Positions 17,444-26,881 are shown, counted from the first letter of the stretch. The stretch is 64,000 nt of DNA from Streptomyces roseirectus (GCF_014489635.1 NZ_CP060828.1:1488001-1552000), one strand, 5' to 3'. The notes: a model not told the origin generated them from the letters alone. Translations and numbers: made by a program.

Positions 17444-19887
17444 CCGGCCGGGGCCGTTCCGTCGTGGTGGGTGTGGGTCGCGAGGGTGGGGGTGGGGTCC
17501 GGTTCCAGGCCGAGCTGGGTCTCCGCGAGGCCGATGCCTCGCTGGAACGCGGCCATCAGGCCCGGGTCGTGGCCGCCGGGGTCCTCGCCGCCGGGACGGG
17601 GCGCCGGGCCGCCGCGCAGTTGCGGCGCCAGGTGTTCCTGCGCGCGCCGCCTTGGCAGCCGGGGCTTCTCCATCGTCCCCCGCACGGCCCCCGCTCTCGG
17701 CACGGGCGCCTGCCCCTGCACCTCCTCGACGGCGGCCCGGTCCTCGGCCCGGATCCCGGGCACGGCCTCGGCGGGGGTGGGGCGGTCGGCGCGGGGGGTG
17801 CGGACGGGGAGGGGAGCGGGGCGGGTTGCGCCGCCGGGGCGGGCGACGCCGTCGGGGTGAGCGGCGTCGGCGAGGTGAGCGGCGTCGCCGGGGTGAGCGG
17901 TGTCGGCGGGGTGGGGTACGCCGCCGGGGTGTGGGGCGTCGGGGTGGACGGCGTCGGCGAGTTGGGTGGCGTCGGCGGCGGGGGTGCCCGCGTACGTGTC
18001 TCCCGGCGCGGGACCGTCCGCGGCGACGCCTGGGTACGCGCCGTCGGGAAGCGGCGTCCCCCCGAGGGCGGAACCGCCGGGAGCGGAGTGGCCGAGGGTG
18101 GGGTCGCCGAGGGCGGAGTCGCCGGGGTACGTCCCTCCCGTGGCCTGACCGCCGGAGCCGTGCGTCCCCGGACGAGCGTCCCCGGCGAGGTACGCGTCTC
18201 CCGGTGCCGCCCCGTCGAGACCGGCACGCGTGCCGGCGTCCACCCGCCGCGCGCCGCCGAGCCGATGCGCGCCGCCGCCCGGACGTCCGCGCCCGGACGC
18301 CGGGTCACCGGAGCCGTGGCCTCCCGGACGGGCTCCCCCGACGGGCGCCGCGCCGGAACCGTACGCCTGCTCGGACACCGCCCCGCCGGGACCGTGGGTC
18401 CCCTCCGGCACCGGTCCGCGGGGACCGCGTGTGCCCTCGGGAACCGCGCTGCCTGGGCGCGTCCCGTTCAGCCGGTGGGTCCCCCCGGAACCCTGGCCGG
18501 TGCCCGGCGTGCCGTTCCGCCCCGCGTGCCGGGGTGTCGGGCGCTGGGGCGGGGGCGGGGTCGCCTGCCCGGCCGGGGACGTGCCGGGGGCGTTCGGGGA
18601 GGGCGGGGCCGGCGTGGGCGTGCCGGGTGCGGCGGTGGTCGTCGCGGAGGGTGCCGCCGTCCTCGTCCCCGAAGTCCCGGGCATGCCCGAGGAACCCAGC
18701 AGTTCCTGCGGGACGACCAGTACCGCTTGGACCCCGCCGTAGATGTTGCTCTGGAGCCGCACCCGGATGCCGTGGCGGCGGGCGAGCTGGGAGACGACGA
18801 AGAGGCCGATGCGGCCGTCGGCGAGGAGGCGGCCGACGTTGACCTGGTCGGGGTCGGCGAGGAGGGCGTTCATGCGGGCCTGTTCGTCGGGCGGCATCCC
18901 GAGCCCCCGGTCCTCGACCTCGACGGCGAGCCCGGAGGTGACGAGGTTGGCGCGCAGCAGGACCTGCGTGTGGGGCGCCGAGAAGACCGTCGCGTTCTCG
19001 ACCAGCTCCGCGAGGAGGTGGATGACGTCGGCGACGGCGTGCCCGCGCAGATCCCCGTCGACCGGCGGCACCAGCTTGACCCGCGAGTACTGCTCGACCT
19101 CGGCGATGGCGGAGCGCAGCACCTCGGTCATGGCGACGGGGTGGCTCCACTGCCGACGCGAGACGGCGCCCCCGAGCACGGCCAGGTTCTCGGCGTGCCG
19201 GCGCACGCGCGTGGCGAGGTGGTCGACGTGGAAGAGCCCCTTGAGCAGGTCGGGGTCCTCGATCTCGTTCTCCAGCTCGTCGAGCAGCAGGATCTCCCGG
19301 TGCACGAGCGACTGGAGCCGCCGCGCGAGGTTGAGGAAGACCTCCAGCTTCTGCTCGCTGCCGGTCCGGCTGGACAGCTGGGTCGCCTGGACGACCGCGG
19401 TGACCGCCCCGTCGTGCGTGCGCGCCAGATCCGCCGCGAGCAGTTCGAACTCGTCGGCGTCGGCGGGCGGCAGCCCGCGCGTGCGGCGCTGCGGGGGCGT
19501 CTCCCCGCGGCGTAACGCCTCGACGAGCGCCCGCAGGTCGGCCTCGGAGCGCGCGGTGGCCCGGCGCAGCGCGTCGAGCCGGTCGGTGACGGACCGCGCG
19601 GTGCGCCCGGCGGCGATCGCGGCGACGGTGATCCCGAGTCCGGTCACGGCGGCGGCCGAGGCGAGGACGGCCCACAGTGTCGGCCCGAGCCGCGCCCCGG
19701 TCGCGCGCACGGTGAACAGCACGACCGCGCACGCGCCGAGGGCGACGGCGGTGGGCGGCAGCACCGCGAGCCGTGTCAGGTGCGGCCGTATGTGGGTCTC
19801 GGCCGCTGCGGTGCGGGCGACCGGTCGTCCGTGCCGTCCGCCCTCACGGCGGTCTGCGCGTGCGGCGGGTGCGCGGAGGTGCGACAT
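17440..19887 (-). CDS. cvnA: Conservon sensor kinase (CvnA-type) with long repetitive tail
   Basis: 815 residues. Two transmembrane helices near residues 40-95 (LAVLPPTAVALGACAVVLF and LWAVLASAAAVTGLGITVA), a coiled region, then a HATPase_c domain with N-box HLLAELVENATVFS and G-box VEDRGLGMPPDEQ. No conserved H-box histidine is seen, as in other conservon CvnA proteins. From about residue 420 the protein is a Pro/Gly/Thr/Ala-rich, repeat-laden tail of nearly 400 residues ending in a short ordered-looking segment (GIGLAETQLGLEPDP). First gene of the conservon; it probably sets the state of the CvnB-D switch. Confidence 0.9.
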   Translation of the reverse strand: MSHLRAPAARADRREGGRHGRPVARTAAAETHIRPHLTRLAVLPPTAVALGACAVVLFTVRATGARLGPTLWAVLASAAAVTGLGITVAAIAAGRTARSVTDRLDALRRATARSEADLRALVEALRRGETPPQRRTRGLPPADADEFELLAADLARTHDGAVTAVVQATQLSSRTGSEQKLEVFLNLARRLQSLVHREILLLDELENEIEDPDLLKGLFHVDHLATRVRRHAENLAVLGGAVSRRQWSHPVAMTEVLRSAIAEVEQYSRVKLVPPVDGDLRGHAVADVIHLLAELVENATVFSAPHTQVLLRANLVTSGLAVEVEDRGLGMPPDEQARMNALLADPDQVNVGRLLADGRIGLFVVSQLARRHGIRVRLQSNIYGGVQAVLVVPQELLGSSGMPGTSGTRTAAPSATTTAAPGTPTPAPPSPNAPGTSPAGQATPPPPQRPTPRHAGRNGTPGTGQGSGGTHRLNGTRPGSAVPEGTRGPRGPVPEGTHGPGGAVSEQAYGSGAAPVGGARPGGHGSGDPASGRGRPGGGAHRLGGARRVDAGTRAGLDGAAPGDAYLAGDARPGTHGSGGQATGGTYPGDSALGDPTLGHSAPGGSALGGTPLPDGAYPGVAADGPAPGDTYAGTPAADATQLADAVHPDAPHPGGVPHPADTAHPGDAAHLADAAHPDGVARPGGATRPAPLPVRTPRADRPTPAEAVPGIRAEDRAAVEEVQGQAPVPRAGAVRGTMEKPRLPRRRAQEHLAPQLRGGPAPRPGGEDPGGHDPGLMAAFQRGIGLAETQLGLEPDPTPTLATHTHHDGTAPAG

Positions 19888-19985
19888 CCGTGTCCTCGTC
19901 CTGGTCCGTCGGGCCCCGGTTTCGGCGCGCGCGTGGGTGCGCGCTCAAGGGGTGGGCCTTGCCTGTGCGGCGACTCACAGTAGTT

Positions 19986-20016
19986 GCCAACGCACCGCCT
20001 CCGGCGGGCAGTTGGC
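19986..20016 (-). promoter_or_regulatory. Hairpin in the cvnA leader
   Basis: On the minus strand GCCAAC ... GTTGGC (six-base arms) encloses a second stem CCGCC/GGCGG with a three-base loop. It is followed at once by AACTACTGTGAGTC and lies 100 bases before the cvnA ATG. It could be an operator or a leader structure. The rest of 19888-20196 shows no gene. Confidence 0.4.
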
Positions 20017-20196
20017 GAACTCCTGCGGCAATCGTCCCGCTCTGGTATGAGCCCTCGCACACCTGCCCGATAAGGCTCCGCGCGTGGGTGTCACGAAAGG
20101 AAAAGGACTGATCAGAGGCGGTCCGAACCGATCCCGGACGGAAGCCTGGACACCCCTTCGACCGACGGTCACTCAGCGTGCATGCTCTGGCCATAC

Positions 20197-20235
20197 AAAA
20201 CGCCGGGGCGAGGTCTTTCCGACCTCGCCCCGGCG
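20197..20235 (-). terminator. Terminator of the metallo-beta-lactamase-fold gene
   Basis: A perfect 15-base stem (20201-20215 with 20221-20235) around a five-base loop, followed on the minus strand by TTTTG. It lies 20 bases past the stop of the upstream gene. Confidence 0.88.
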
Positions 20236-20254
20236 TCCGCGTTCGCGACGGCCC

Positions 20255-21415
20255 TCAGCCCTCGCCGACGAGCCCCAGGTCCTCGCGCGACACCTGCGGC
20301 ACCGGCCACTCCCGCTCCAGCGGCGCCGACACCTCGCGCCACCACGCGCGCGCCGGGATCTCCCCGCCGGGCTCGAAGGGCGCCCCCGCGACGGGGACGG
20401 CGACGGCCTGGCCGACGGCCTCCCCGGCGGCCAGCGACCACTCGCCGGGCTCGGCCCACGCGTGCGGGGCGAGGTTGAAGGTGGCCCAGTGGATCGGCAG
20501 CATGACGCCGGACGGGGCTCCGCCCTGGAGGTCGAGGTGGGCGCGCATGCCCTCCTCGGGCGTCATGTGGATGTCGGGCCAGAACTCCGAGTACGCGCCG
20601 ATCTGGATCATCGTCACGTCGAACGGGCCGTGGGCCGCGCCGATGTCCTTGAAGCCCTCGAAGTAGCCGGTGTCGCCGCTGTGGTAGATCCGGTGCTCGC
20701 TCCCGGCGACGGCCCAGGACGCCCACAGCGTGTGCTGCGTGTTGCGCAGGCCCCGGCCGCAGAAGTGGCGGGCCGGCGTGGCGGTCAACGTGAGGCCGCC
20801 GACCTTCGTCTCCTCGTGCCAGTCCAGTTCCCGCAGACGGTCCGCCGGAACGCCCCAGCGCTCCAGGTGCGCGCCGACGCCGAGCGGGACGGCGAACAGG
20901 GTGCCCGTGCCGGTCAGCGCCTTGATCGTGGGCAGGTCGAGGTGGTCGTAGTGGTCGTGCGAGATGACGACGACGTCGACGGGGCCGAGGGCGGCCAGCG
21001 GCACGGGGGCGGGGTGCAGGCGCTTGGGGCCGGCGAAGGGGAACGGGGAGCAGCGCTCGCCCCAGACCGGGTCGAACAGCACGCGGTGGCCGTCGATCTC
21101 CGCGAGGACGCTGGAGTGGCCCATCCAGGTCACGCGCAGGCCGGTGACCGGGGGTTTCGCGAGGTCCGCGAGGGTCGTCGCGTGGACCGGGATCGTGCCC
21201 GAGGGGGCCCTGCGCAGCCTGGTCTCCTTGTCGAAGAACGTCTTCGCGAGGTGCGCCGCCGCGCCTGCGGGACGGGGGCTGCCCGCGCCGCCGGGGTTCT
21301 GGAAAACACCGTCCTTGAAGTGAGGGGATCTACGGATCCGCGCCATGCGCTCACCGCTCGGGTCCGCGCCGAACGCCTCGGGCGTCAGCGAACTCAGGGA
21401 ACGGGAACCGGCCAC
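20255..21415 (-). CDS. Metallo-beta-lactamase-fold hydrolase (NAPE-PLD/UlaG-like)
   Basis: 386 residues from a GTG at 21415 that has GGAGG four bases upstream; an ATG at 21448 in frame is an alternative, and its CATAAT context looks more like a -10 element. The metal site HxHxDH is in SHDHYDHLDL, with further ligands in YHSGDTGY and the C-terminal MLPIHWATF. The opening RVTWMGHSSVLAEIDGHRVLFDPVW is characteristic of NAPE-phospholipase-D-like and L-ascorbate-6-phosphate-lactonase-like members. The substrate is unknown. Confidence 0.85.
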   Translation of the reverse strand: MAGSRSLSSLTPEAFGADPSGERMARIRRSPHFKDGVFQNPGGAGSPRPAGAAAHLAKTFFDKETRLRRAPSGTIPVHATTLADLAKPPVTGLRVTWMGHSSVLAEIDGHRVLFDPVWGERCSPFPFAGPKRLHPAPVPLAALGPVDVVVISHDHYDHLDLPTIKALTGTGTLFAVPLGVGAHLERWGVPADRLRELDWHEETKVGGLTLTATPARHFCGRGLRNTQHTLWASWAVAGSEHRIYHSGDTGYFEGFKDIGAAHGPFDVTMIQIGAYSEFWPDIHMTPEEGMRAHLDLQGGAPSGVMLPIHWATFNLAPHAWAEPGEWSLAAGEAVGQAVAVPVAGAPFEPGGEIPARAWWREVSAPLEREWPVPQVSREDLGLVGEG

Positions 21416-21534
21416 GGTGCCTCCAGGTGAAACGGCTGAGGATTCCATTATGGTCGGCCCCTGTGACAATCCCGTGACGGGCCCTCGACCTGCGGATATC
21501 CGCACCCGAGGCTCCGCGGGCCACCCTCAGGCAG

Positions 21535-22090
21535 GTACCGGCCGAGCACTCCGCCGGGCCTTCCCCGAGTCCCGGCCGGGCCTCCCGCTGGCCGCCGCCT
21601 GTGGGCACCCCGCCGCCCCCTTCCCAGGCCCGCGCAAGCCGCCCACCGGCCTTCCCCGCGTCCCGCGCGGGCTTCCTGCCGACCAGTGCCGGTGGACACC
21701 CCGCCGGTCCCTGCCCCGGGCCCGCGCGAGCCGACCTCCGATCGGTGCCAAGCGGGCCGGTAGGCCGGTGAGGCCGGTAGGCCGGTAGGCCGGTGAGGCC
21801 GGTAGGCCGTGAGGCGGGTGAGGCGGCAAGTACACCCCGCCGCCCTCTCCAACCCCGCGCGGGTGCCCGTAGGCCCGCGCTGGTCGAAACCCCGCCAGCC
21901 CCTCCAGCCCCGCGCGGGTGCCCGTCAGCAGGCGCTGGCCGCACACCCCGCCGCCCCCTCCAGTTCCGCGTGGATACCCGTCGGCCCACGCCGGTCGGGC
22001 GGCGGCGTCTTCCTCAGGCCCACGAGGGGCACCCACGCTGTTCCTCGGCGCCATCGCCTTCGGCGTCGCCTTGCTCGGGCCCACGCAGGC
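21535..22090. repeat. Intergenic array of imperfect 75-90 bp repeats
   Basis: The 730-base gap between the metallohydrolase and SIMPL genes is built of imperfect direct repeats. Blocks of the form CCTTCCCCG-GTCCCG-GCGGGC-TTCCTG-CCG... recur near 21555 and 21650, and blocks of CCAGCCCCGCGCGGGTGCCCGT recur near 21850, 21910 and 21960. Minus-strand open frames across it give only Arg/Gly/Ala repeats, so it is probably not coding. Confidence 0.65.
21755..21826 (+). repeat. Short tandem repeat (GGCCGGTA/GGCCGGTGA)n
   Basis: Eight full 8-9-base units and one partial run head to tail: GGCCGGTA, GGCCGGTGA, GGCCGGTA twice, GGCCGGTGA, GGCCGGTA, then two diverged units and a partial one. It is an obvious candidate for copy-number variation between strains. 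Confidence 0.9.
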
Positions 22091-22182
22091 GACCCGTCGG
22101 GTTTTCCGGTGCCGCTGATGTGAGGTGGGCTGTCATACCGAACCCGCGCGGGCCGACCGGACGGCCCGCGCGCGGGCGCCGG

Positions 22183-22956
22183 TCAGTCCAGCTCGTACAC
22201 CGCCGTCACCGACGAGGTCGCCTTGATCTCGCCGGGCGCGAGCGGCACGGAACCGAGGCCGCCGGGCGGCATGTCGGCGGCCATCGGCGGCGCCGGGGTC
22301 ACGTAGCCCGTGCCGCCCTCGCTGAGGGTCACCAGGCGCCCGAGCGTACGGCCGCTGAGCGCGGCGTACTGCTCGGCCTTGCTGCGCGCGTCCGCGAAGG
22401 CGGCCTTGCGGGCGGCGCGCTGGAGGGGTTCGCGGTCGGCGAGGTCGAAGACGACCGAGTTGATGCGCCCCGCGTCGCCGGTCGCGTCGGTGACGGCCTG
22501 GAGGACGGCGCCGGTCTTCCCGATCTCGCGGACCTTCACCACGAACGACTGCGCGGCCCGGTACCCGGTCAGCACCGAGGTGCCGTCCTGGTAGTCGTAC
22601 ACCGGGCTCAGGGACACGCTGTCGGTACGGACGTCCTTGTCGGCGATCCCCTGCTGCGCGACGGCCTTCAGCAGCGCGTCCGCCGCCTTGTTCTGCGCGG
22701 CCAGCGCCTCCTTCGCGGTCTTGGCGGTCGCTTCCACACCGACGCCCACCACCGCGAGGTCCGGCTCGGCGGTGGCACTGCCGTCGCCGGTCACCGTGAC
22801 GGTCGTCGGCGCTGGCTCGGCGCGCGCGACCACGGGCGCGGACTCGTACCCGCCGTCCAACGCCGCGGCACCGGGCGCGGCGACCGCCGGCAGCCCCAGC
22901 GCGAGAAGACTCACCGCGAACGCGGCGGTGGCACGTGACCTACGGGAGCGGTTCAT
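22183..22956 (-). CDS. Secreted SIMPL-domain (DUF541) protein
   Basis: 257 residues. A Sec signal peptide (basic NRSRRSRAT, then AAFAVSLLALGLPAVAAPGAAA) is followed by one SIMPL/DUF541 domain: TVTVTGDGSATAEPDLAVVGVGVEA at the start and VRTDSVSLSPVYDYQDG in the middle. ATG at 22956 with GGAGGG upstream. Proteins of this family lie in the periplasm or cell wall and have no established activity. It stands alone between two long spacers. Confidence 0.9.
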   Translation of the reverse strand: MNRSRRSRATAAFAVSLLALGLPAVAAPGAAALDGGYESAPVVARAEPAPTTVTVTGDGSATAEPDLAVVGVGVEATAKTAKEALAAQNKAADALLKAVAQQGIADKDVRTDSVSLSPVYDYQDGTSVLTGYRAAQSFVVKVREIGKTGAVLQAVTDATGDAGRINSVVFDLADREPLQRAARKAAFADARSKAEQYAALSGRTLGRLVTLSEGGTGYVTPAPPMAADMPPGGLGSVPLAPGEIKATSSVTAVYELD

Positions 22957-24077
22957 CCGCCGACCCTCCACAAGTTCGGGAACAGTACGCGCCGCCCAGA
23001 CACCCCCAGCCGACGCCCGGCCATCCCAACACCCACCCCCGTTCCCCCACCCACACCACACCCGTACGATCACCTCACTGGCGGAGCGCACACACGGGCC
23101 ACCGCCACAGCCCGATCCTCCCCACCGCGCCGACGCGACACGTCGGGACGGTGCAGCGGGACGCCGGAACGCCATCCACCGAGGCAACGCCCCGCGTGGG
23201 CGCTGAGCTCCAGCTGCCACCGGCGACTCACCGCACCGCGCCCCACCGCTCCGGGCCACGGAGAGGTAGGCCGTCGGGCGGTGCAGCCATGCGGGCCCGT
23301 CCGGCCTCCGCCCGGAGCCGAAGCGACGGCTGCCGCCCTGCCGGGCCACCGGCTCCGCGCCGCCGCACCACCCACCGGGACGTGACCGTCCGCCCCCGGA
23401 GTGGCATCACGGGCCAGACCCGCACGCCGACGGCCCAGCAACCGGCCGGACGCCGCACCGCAATGCCCCGCGCGCGGGGCTACGTGGGTGTTCGGGTGGC
23501 ATCCCGCCCAGTGGTGCAGGGCCCTCCGGACCGCGCTCGTCCGAGTGCCCTGCGATCGCCGGCTCGGCCGAAGCCCATCCTGCTGCGTGAGCCGGTCAGA
23601 GCGGCGGGGGGCGGCAGCCCTGGGCCGACGGGCGGAACCCGGCCACGACCTGCGAAGCCGTGACAGCCGAGCGGCTACACCACTTGGCGGCACGCCACCG
23701 GTGTCCGCTCACAGCGGCCTCCCCGGGGCACTACGCGAGCCCCAAGCCACGCGCCCGCGTACGGCACCCCGGTTGCAGGCGACCGCGTCAGCCGCCCCGT
23801 CCAGGAACACCCGCGTGAAACGGCACCCCGCTCCGGCCCGCCGCCTCACGCCACGCGCGCGGCATCGCCCACCACCCCGGCCCACCCCGCCACGCGCGCG
23901 GGCACGCCCCGAACCGGCCCAGAAGGCTCGGCCCCTCGCGCGTGCCCGTGCGCGGGCGTGCAGAAAGCTCAGCCACTCGCGCGTGCGCGTGCGTGCGGAG
24001 GTCACCCGCGCCGGTCACCCCGCGCGAGCCCCCTGCACCGGCCCCGCGGCCCTCGACCCCGGGCCCCCGCCCCCGCC
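22957..24077. other. 1.1-kb spacer with no convincing gene
   Basis: Both strands are open over several hundred bases, but the translations are low in conserved hydrophobic patterning, have no recognisable motif and lack plausible start sites. The composition drifts toward a C-rich plus strand with many CGCG runs near 23850-24000. I looked for transposase or integrase remnants and terminal inverted repeats and saw none. It holds a direct repeat at 23920-23995. Confidence 0.5.
23920..23995 (+). repeat. Two 35-bp direct repeats, 41-bp period
   Basis: Copies at 23920-23954 and 23961-23995 share CAGAA.GCTC.GCC.CTCGCGCGTGC.CGTGCG.G with five or six differences. Neither is inside a gene. Confidence 0.75.
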
Positions 24078-24899
24078 TCACGCCACCGCAGAGATCCGCA
24101 TCTTGATGTCATCCGGAGACAGCGCCCCCTTGGGGGTGATGTGGTCGCCGGAGGATTCGCCGCGCAGGCGGCGGCCGATCCAGGGGACGAGGTATTCGCG
24201 GGCCCAGTGGACATCGTCGCGGCGGACTTCGAGCGCGGCGCGGGGCGGCAGCTCGGGCCAAGGCTGTTCGGGGTCGGCGGGGACGTCGAGGCCGAGGGCC
24301 TGGCCGGCGCGGAGCGCGACGCGGGTGTGGCCCTCGGGCGAGAGGTGGAGGCGGTCGTCGTCCCAGGCCCGCCGGTCCTGGACGGAGCGCAGGGACCAGA
24401 GGTCGAGGACGGGACACCCGTACCGGTCGGCGATGGCGCGGACATGCCCGTTGTACGTCGCGATCTTGCCGCGGAGGTGTTTGAGGACCGGCATCTGCCG
24501 GGTGTCGAACCCGGTCGTCACCATCACCGTGCCCGCCACCGACGCGAGCTGCGCGACGGCGAGCTCGAACCGTTCCGCGACCTCGTCGGGGTCGGTGCCG
24601 GGCCGCAGGATGTCGTTGCCGCCCGCGCACAGCGACACCAGGTCGGGCGCGAGTGCCACGGCCTGCGGAAGCTGGTCGGCCACCACTTGGTCGAGCAGCT
24701 TCCCCCGCACCGCGAGGTTCGTGTACGAGAAGTCGCCCTCGGGCCGCCGGTCCGCGAGGAGTACCGCGAACCGGTCGGCCCAGCCGACGAACGCCCCGTC
24801 GGGGCCGGGGTCGCCGACGCCTTCGGTGAAGCTGTCCCCCACCGCCACGTACGACCCGATCATCACTGTCTTGCTGTCACTCTTCGAATCGTCTGCCAC
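24078..24899 (-). CDS. SGNH/GDSL-family hydrolase (cytoplasmic)
   Basis: 273 residues from a GTG; an in-frame ATG at 24863 would remove 12 residues. Block I is YVAVGDSFTEGVGD with the nucleophile Ser, block III is LCAGGNDIL with the oxyanion-hole Asn, and block V is DDDRLHLSPEGH with the catalytic Asp and His. No signal peptide is visible, unlike the second SGNH enzyme downstream. Esterase or lipase activity is expected; the substrate is unknown. Confidence 0.88.
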   Translation of the reverse strand: MADDSKSDSKTVMIGSYVAVGDSFTEGVGDPGPDGAFVGWADRFAVLLADRRPEGDFSYTNLAVRGKLLDQVVADQLPQAVALAPDLVSLCAGGNDILRPGTDPDEVAERFELAVAQLASVAGTVMVTTGFDTRQMPVLKHLRGKIATYNGHVRAIADRYGCPVLDLWSLRSVQDRRAWDDDRLHLSPEGHTRVALRAGQALGLDVPADPEQPWPELPPRAALEVRRDDVHWAREYLVPWIGRRLRGESSGDHITPKGALSPDDIKMRISAVA

Positions 24900-25012
24900 A
24901 GCAGCCCATGATTCACCTTCGAATGTGACCTACGCGACCGTAAGAAAGGGTTGACGGACGGTGAGATAAGCCACCTTTAAAGACTTGACCAATCCGGGAA
25001 TAAGCCCGTGCC

Positions 25013-25729
25013 TCAACGGCGTCCGTGGTGTAGCGACCACACCCGGAACCCCTCGATCCGGAAGTGGCTCCAGGTCGTGCGGAACGCGAAGTGCCCGGCG
25101 GTGTACGGCGCGGGGTCGGCGTAGTCGAAGACGAGCCGCCCGTTGTCCCACCACCGCACCGTCGACCCGTCGGAGACGATCCGCACCCGGTTCGGCTCGT
25201 TCGCGACGAGCAGCGGCTCGGTGTAGTCGTAGATCAGCGGCCGCACCCCCGCCTCGCCGACGTACCGGCGCAGCCGGGTCGTGGTGTTGTAGTTCGCGCC
25301 GTACCCGGAGTAGTAGGTCTTCAGGTAGTCGTACTCCGCGAGTGCTCCCCCGCGCGCGGTCGCGAAGAGGTCGTCCGGGGAGCGCACGTCGACGGCGTTC
25401 CAGAAGTTGTTGAGGTCGGAGACCCGGTCGTTGACCCCGCCCGCCCGCACCGGCGTCGCCGTGTACTCGATGACGTACGGCCCCTGGAGCGACTGCCGGA
25501 ACCAGACCGTCGCCCCGGCGGGCACATCGACCTCCAGGACACCCCGGGAGGCGCTGACGGTCCCGCCCTTCTCCAGCTCGACGGCCCACTTGCCGAGCCC
25601 ATGGCAGAAGTCGTCATGGGCGAGAAGCCGGCCCCTCCGCGGGGCGGCAGTCGCTTGGGCAGTGGGGGCGAGGGCCGCCAGTGCGGCGCCCGCGGCAAGG
25701 GCTCCGAACGCTCTACGCGTGGTCGTCAC
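25013..25729 (-). CDS. Tat-exported DUF6250-like carbohydrate-active protein
   Basis: 238 residues from a GTG with GAAGGAG nine bases upstream. A Tat-type signal (TTTRRAFGALAAGAALAALAP) precedes a beta-sandwich-like domain: LLAHDDFCHGLGKWAVELEKGG, VWFRQSLQGPYVIEYTATPV, NDLNNFW-type loop, and GHFAFRTTWSHFRIEGFRVW at the end. The pattern resembles DUF6250/DUF1961 proteins found with pectin and rhamnogalacturonan lyases, in keeping with the decayed lyase-like gene nearby. Assignment is by eye and tentative. Confidence 0.65.
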   Translation of the reverse strand: MTTTRRAFGALAAGAALAALAPTAQATAAPRRGRLLAHDDFCHGLGKWAVELEKGGTVSASRGVLEVDVPAGATVWFRQSLQGPYVIEYTATPVRAGGVNDRVSDLNNFWNAVDVRSPDDLFATARGGALAEYDYLKTYYSGYGANYNTTTRLRRYVGEAGVRPLIYDYTEPLLVANEPNRVRIVSDGSTVRWWDNGRLVFDYADPAPYTAGHFAFRTTWSHFRIEGFRVWSLHHGRR

Positions 25730-25804
25730 GGCAAGATGCTCCTTCGATGTTCGGCACGCGGTGATCAACTGTCCCCGCGAGGATCCACTCACACCACTCA
25801 CCGA

Positions 25805-26881
25805 TCAAGCCCTCCCGGACATCAGGCCGATCAGCCGCTGGGCCACCTTGCGATGCCCCCGCACATTGGGATGGACGGCGTCATTGAGGTCCCCGGCCTC
25901 GGCAGACACCCACCCCGTCGTGTCCACGAACTCGATACGCGGATCGGCGAGTTCGGCGACCACCGCCGAAACGTCCGCCGCATGGGCCCCGTTGAGCGGA
26001 CGCATCGCCAACACGCGGGCATGCGGGGCGGCTTGCCGCAGCCGGATCAGGTAGGCGCGATAGGCGGCCCGGAACTCCTCGCCCCCGTACGCCACGTCGT
26101 TCGCCCCTTGGTTGACGACGACGACATCGGCCCGCCGGTCCGAACTCGCCGGTGAGCCCGCGTAGTTCCACCCGTACGCGGCCCCGGCGTCGGGCACTCC
26201 CCCGTTCCCGGTCTGGATCACCCCCTGCCGCCCGAACCCGACCTGCGTGAGCCGCGCGTGCAGCGCGTCGGCGACCAGCGTCGGATAGGCGGCCGTGGCG
26301 TCGGCGCAGTCGGAGGTGGAGTTGTCGCCGCACAGGGCGTTGACGCCTTGGGTGATGGAGTCGCCGTAGAAGACGAACCGCCGCTCGGGCAACGGCCGTT
26401 GAGGGACGATCCGCCCCTTGAGCCCCGTCAGCGTCACCCCCGTCGCCAGCGGCGGCACCCAGCGGTTCGCCCGCGAGAACACGTCCTTCACCGACAGCTC
26501 GACGGTGTGCGGACCGTGCCCGCGCGCGGTGATCGCAAGGTCCGTCCGGTCGATCGCGTGCCGCTGCCGGGGCCCGCCGTCGACGGAGACGTACACCTGC
26601 GCGGGAACGGTGACCGAGCCGACGTCGAAGAGGGCGTGCACGGTGGTCCCGGTGAAGCGGAACCGCAGCCGGGAACCGGAGTTGACGGTCACGGCGGCCT
26701 CGCCGTCACGGCTCCAGTGCCCCTCGAAGGCGAGGCGCCGGTCGTCGGGGCGGACCGTTCCGGCGGCGGAGGTCCCGTACCCGAGAGCCGGGGTGGGCGC
26801 GAGGATCAGCAGGCTGCCACAGGCCGCGAGCAGAAGCCGTCTCACACCGGAATTCATGCCGGAGTTCTTGCCTGATTTCAC
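25805..26881 (-). CDS. Secreted SGNH hydrolase with N-terminal beta-sandwich (CE2-like)
   Basis: 358 residues from a GTG at 26881; an ATG at 26857 is an alternative that leaves the signal peptide (VRRLLLAACGSLLILAPTPALG) intact. Residues 45-160 form a beta-rich jelly-roll domain (SRLRFRFTGTTVHALFDVG...), followed by the SGNH domain: RFVFYGDSITQG, VVNQGANDV and NDAVHPNVRGH. This layout matches CE2-type acetyl-xylan esterases and related deacetylases. It overlaps the end of the decayed lyase-like gene by four bases. Confidence 0.82.
   Translation of the reverse strand: MKSGKNSGMNSGVRRLLLAACGSLLILAPTPALGYGTSAAGTVRPDDRRLAFEGHWSRDGEAAVTVNSGSRLRFRFTGTTVHALFDVGSVTVPAQVYVSVDGGPRQRHAIDRTDLAITARGHGPHTVELSVKDVFSRANRWVPPLATGVTLTGLKGRIVPQRPLPERRFVFYGDSITQGVNALCGDNSTSDCADATAAYPTLVADALHARLTQVGFGRQGVIQTGNGGVPDAGAAYGWNYAGSPASSDRRADVVVVNQGANDVAYGGEEFRAAYRAYLIRLRQAAPHARVLAMRPLNGAHAADVSAVVAELADPRIEFVDTTGWVSAEAGDLNDAVHPNVRGHRKVAQRLIGLMSGRA

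Noticed and set aside
17226..19515. Long plus-strand frames over the cvnA tail
   Set aside because: Arg/Gly-rich shadows of the Pro/Thr-rich minus-strand tail; no start site or motif.
21755..21826. Possible CRISPR array
   Set aside because: Units are 8-9 bases and contiguous, with no spacers and no cas genes nearby.
22957..24077. Possible insertion-sequence remnant
   Set aside because: No transposase motif, terminal inverted repeats or target duplication could be found.
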